Source: JACVRN01 sp036389255 (GTDB lineage Bacteria > Acidobacteriota > Blastocatellia > Pyrinomonadales > Pyrinomonadaceae). From it: a stretch of 9,570 bases of DNA. The notes under the pieces were generated by a model. The model was not told the origin of the DNA, made no database searches, and saw only the letters and a list, made by a program, of their open reading frames with translations. A program made the position numbers and the translations under genes. Below, piece after piece: positions 6,906 to 9,570 of the stretch. Positions within the stretch are counted from its first letter, which is position 1, and each line of letters begins with the position of its first letter. The DNA lies in contig DASVQI010000022.1 of the NCBI GenBank assembly GCA_036389255.1, positions 1 to 9,570 on the forward strand, read 5' to 3'.

Positions 6906-7363
6906 TATATACGTTATAGGTTAAAACTTGCATGTAATGGAATTATTTGTGTAAAATCTATCTACTACTGTAAGAACTAATCTACTACTATAATGTCTAT
7001 TAATATGAACTAATCTACTAATATAATGTAAACATAATCGACTAACATAGACTAATCTACTGATATAATGTAAATCTACTAACTTAAGTCTACTATTATG
7101 ATGTAAGTCTACTAATATAATGTAAATGGACTAATATAATGAAAGTCTACTAATTTAATGTAAATCTAATAATATAACCTAATCTATTAATATTGATCTA
7201 ATCTACTAATGTAAACTAATCTACTAATGTATAATAATCTACTAAGATAATGTAAATCTATCTACTAATATAAAAACCAACATAAAAACCAATATAAAAA
7301 CATATATACGTTATGGATAAAAACGTGCATATAATGGAATTATTTGTGTAAATCTATCTACTA
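6906..7363 (+). repeat. Two 62-bp direct repeats bounding a minisatellite
   Basis: Copy 1 (6906-6967) and copy 2 (7303-7363) both run TATATACGTTAT...TGCAT...TAATGGAATTATTTGTGTAAA...TCTATCTACTA and differ at only a few positions. They start 397 bp apart and enclose the TCTACTAATATAATGTAAA minisatellite. Copy 1 runs directly into the first minisatellite unit. The arrangement suggests either that the 62-bp piece is the edge of a duplicated block or that it is part of a larger repeat unit. Confidence 0.75.
6955..7275 (+). repeat. Degenerate minisatellite, unit about TCTACTAATATAATGTAAA
   Basis: Roughly fifteen imperfect units of 18-24 bp share CTACTAATATAATGTAAA. Units vary in length and drop parts (CTAATCTACTAATGTAAA, TCTACTAACTTAAG, TCTACTATTATGATGTAAG). 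There is no coding frame through it. The decay between units suggests an old array. Confidence 0.8.
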
Positions 7364-7499
7364 ATCATTTTATTAAAGTTAGATGTCTAATTATACATGT
7401 TTGATCACAAAATATTCATGTAGATATAAGTCATGTTTGAGCATAGACAAGTATATTTCTTTAAATGTACAATAGTTGTATATGATTTATTTTATTTCG

Positions 7500-7515
7500 T
7501 GTACACATGTGTACA
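7500..7515. repeat. Short perfect palindrome TGTACACATGTGTACA
   Basis: A 16-bp perfect inverted repeat, 18 bp before the 20-bp tandem repeat. No known function can be assigned. Confidence 0.45.
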
Positions 7516-7533
7516 AAGGAGTACATTCAGGGA

Positions 7534-7629
7534 GGCATCACTTCTGTTCAGTGGCATCCACTTCCGTTCAGAGGCATCCACTTCCGTTTGGATGCAGCAC
7601 TTCCGTTTGAAGGCATCCACTTGAGCAAA
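7534..7629 (+). repeat. 20-bp tandem repeat, unit GGCATCCACTTCCGTTCAGA
   Basis: Units start at about 7534, 7553, 7573, 7593 and 7612; the last is partial. Two units are 19 bp because one C is missing, so the array does not keep a reading frame. GC is clearly higher than in the surrounding DNA. A short open frame passes through it (7433-7624), but it is a by-product of the repeat. Confidence 0.8.
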
Positions 7630-9009
7630 CTTCTGTGCAACATTTTCGAGTCTACCTCCTGAAATAAAAGCTCCGTGGATGAATATATATTGTGCCTTAA
7701 AAATACTTAACAGTATATAGAAGTATCATCGTATTTCAAACCAATGGGAATAGGGCATCAAAGATTGTATATTAAAGCATCAAAGATTACGAAAAGGTAA
7801 TATTTGCAAATTCGAATAGATTGAATAGGACTATTTGATGGTATACTATGGTATACAAATAAAACGTGCTACAAAACTAAAGGCGCCCGGTGGTAACATT
7901 CTACAAATTTTTTTGCTTAGATATATATTGCCTACATTATTTAGCGTGTTACAACCTTTATAATTTAAATGTGAAATAGCCTGTTATAACTATGTATGGT
8001 TTACATTTATGATGTCTTAAATATCTATATGGAATGTAGGCGTATCATCCTAAAATTAAACAAAAGGATTTGAACCATAACTTACATTCCAACTCATTAA
8101 CGAAGATTGATTGGTTTTGTAATTTACTAGATAGTGGTATTAAAAACTTGGAGAGTTGTTTATGGATTAGAGATATTGTGCGTCAAAAGCACTGATTCAC
8201 ATGTAGAGATGTCATCCACTAACTAAAATAAATAAAACAGGGCAATTTAGTGGAACAAGATCAGTAAAAGTGAAAAGGCGCTTTCATATAATAAATAGAG
8301 GTATAATCACCTCCTTATATTTTACTTTGTTTATATTCATTGCGGTGTATAAACACTAAATAATATGTGAGGGTATCACTCCAAAGTCATACTAAGAAAA
8401 TATTGAAACTATAGTTCAAGTGGTAACCCATAAACAAATATAGGTTGCTCTTGTATTCTAAGTAGAAGAATTACCACCTTGGTCCATCATTTCTTATTTA
8501 CATTTATTGTGCCTAAAAACGACTTAGAAACCATTGTTTAGGTATCATTTTAAACAGAACCTATGGAAATACGGCCAATTAATGGGATTAGAACATGACA
8601 CCAAGTAATGGCGCTTTTGTATATGAGATTGTGAAAATAAAACTTCAAAGTCTAAGAATTTTCAAATTATCACGGGTCTTGTGGCTTACAACCACTAAGC
8701 AACAGAAGTAGGTGTTGTCTTACAATTCATCAAAAGAGAATACGGCTATTAAGTATCATAATATGGTAATAATATGGTATGATTTAGATAAAAGTCTAGG
8801 TACGTAAACCAACATAAAATTTAAGCAAGCAGAAGAAGATATAAAGTTGAATATTTCAAGGTGAAGTGAGATGAAGAAGCGTTTGAAAAAGTGAATACAA
8901 GTGATTTGCCTTTATAATGCAAAAGTACAATACATGATATAAAAAGTAACATATAATGTCAAAAGCCACATGAATCTATCCATCAAACTATGATGGTGAT
9001 TTCTAAACT

Positions 9010-9417
9010 TCACTTCCAACACGCCGGGGCATACATGTCGGAGTCTGCCTCTGAATCCGATGTATCGTCCACCTTGTCATCCCACTTATCTTCAACGTCC
9101 TCGTCCTCGTCATTCTCGGGCACCTCCTCATCCTCTTCCATCTCGGACACCTTCTCTTCCTCCTCCATAAGGTCCACGTCAATGTCGTCCTTCACTCCGT
9201 CGTCGGAGTAATCCCAGAGCTCGCGGTCAAGAGCCTCCTCCAGTTCCCTGTCTGAAGCAGTAACATCCTCTGGAGGTTCATGAGAATGAACTACCGGGGC
9301 ACGGAAATTCTCACCAGTTCCCTCCTGAACATCACCGGAGCCCCTCGCATAATACGGAACCTGAGAATTCCGCTTCGCCTGCTCACTAGCGACTGACAAA
9401 CGCTGCTTCTTTGCCAT
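9010..9417 (-). CDS. Small acidic protein of unknown function (135 residues)
   Basis: The frame runs from ATG 9417-9415 to TGA 9012-9010. I chose this ATG because it has a near-ideal context (GTAGCCATGGC); the frame extends a few codons upstream only through TTG. The N-terminus is basic (MAKKQRLSVASEQAKR, residues 1-16), followed by SQVPYYARGSGD at 18-29. From about residue 55 the chain is strongly acidic, with runs such as MEEEEKVSEMEEDEEVPEND and DEDEDVEDKWDDKVDD. It ends in SEADSDMYAPACWK. No membrane segment or signal peptide is seen. The acidic half is likely disordered; such basic/acidic proteins often bind histones, DNA or other basic partners, but no family is recognised. GC is well above the flanking AT-rich DNA and a TATA box sits upstream, which supports a real gene. 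It could also be an accessory frame of a mobile element. Confidence 0.6.
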   Translation of the reverse strand: MAKKQRLSVASEQAKRNSQVPYYARGSGDVQEGTGENFRAPVVHSHEPPEDVTASDRELEEALDRELWDYSDDGVKDDIDVDLMEEEEKVSEMEEDEEVPENDEDEDVEDKWDDKVDDTSDSEADSDMYAPACWK

Positions 9418-9485
9418 GGCTACACACAAACAAAATGATAGGAGAAGGGAATGGGAATGAGATGCAAGTTTGTAGTTGCCGATCC

Positions 9486-9493
9486 ATTATATA
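9486..9493 (-). promoter_or_regulatory. TATA box of the acidic-protein gene
   Basis: The - strand reads GTATATAATGG here, a strong TATA match 69-76 nt upstream of the ATG. It would place the transcription start near 9455-9462 and give a leader of about 40 nt. Confidence 0.55.
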
Positions 9494-9570
9494 CTTGTTT
9501 CGTGTTTGATGTAAGTTTCAACATATGCTAAAACCATCAGTGTAAGTAGAGATATGTTGGATTCGAATCA

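Larger units (their letters stand above)
5960..9009. other. AT-rich gene-free region
   Basis: About 3 kb with markedly lower GC than the sequence to the left, and no open frame with protein-like composition on either strand. It contains the lone palindrome at 6437, the minisatellite and its flanking direct repeats, the 20-bp tandem repeat, two short perfect palindromes (6767-6780 and 7500-7515), and a GCATCAAAGATT duplication at 7755 and 7777. The stretch 7640-8990 holds nothing else I can name. Confidence 0.6.

Noticed and set aside
7433..7624. 63-codon + strand frame with HFRSEAST-like repeats
   Set aside because: It is produced by the 20-bp tandem repeat, whose 19-bp units break any conserved frame.
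7640..8990. Recurring GTATCA/GGTATCA words as a decayed repeat family
   Set aside because: Matches are six to eight bases at irregular spacing in AT-rich DNA; I could not show more than chance.
8990..9211. 73-codon Ser-rich + strand frame
   Set aside because: It is the antisense of the acidic tract of the - strand gene; the acidic frame has the TATA box and good start context.

Overview
This window looks like plant nuclear DNA, most likely from a moss or another bryophyte. Three things point that way. There is a block of TTTAGGG-type telomere repeats at 5881-5957. There are plant-like splice sites and TATA boxes. The main protein has the motif set of the DUF7869 family, which from memory is strongly expanded in moss genomes. 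The species cannot be fixed from the sequence alone.

Layout, left to right. (1) 1-239, + strand: the last part of an exon of a truncated gene whose reading frame resembles the motif-I region of N4/N6-type DNA methyltransferases. It ends at a clean phase-0 GTAAGC donor. (2) 240-1354: AT-rich non-coding DNA with seven degenerate copies of a palindrome. (3) 1355-4216, - strand: an uninterrupted 953-codon DUF7869 protein with DDE-transposase-like signature blocks. (4) 4233-5348: a probable 5' intron of that gene. It holds eleven more palindromes, seven of them in a near-perfect 50-bp ladder (4746-5067). (5) 5349-5900: a candidate first exon, a telo-box in the 5' leader, a TATA-like element, a CCAAT motif and two G-boxes, which together look like the promoter of the DUF7869 gene on the - strand. 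(6) 5881-5957: interstitial telomere repeats that coincide with a sharp drop in GC. (7) About 5960-9009: roughly 3 kb of very AT-rich DNA with no gene I can support. It contains a lone palindrome copy, a TCTACTAATATAATGTAAA-type minisatellite bounded by two 62-bp direct repeats, and a 20-bp tandem repeat. (8) 9010-9417, - strand: a small, very acidic 135-residue protein with its own TATA box and a strong start context.

The most unusual item is the palindrome family. It is a 14-nt arm, one C or G, and the reverse complement of the arm. Copies lie on both sides of the DUF7869 coding region, loosely spaced on the 3' side and regularly phased on the 5' side. Paired arrays of symmetric sites around a transposase-like gene are what subterminal binding sites of a DNA transposon would look like. 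I therefore propose, as inference only, that about 298-5067 or more is an undescribed or poorly described DUF7869 mobile element, or its domesticated remnant. I did not find convincing terminal inverted repeats or a target-site duplication, so the ends are undefined.
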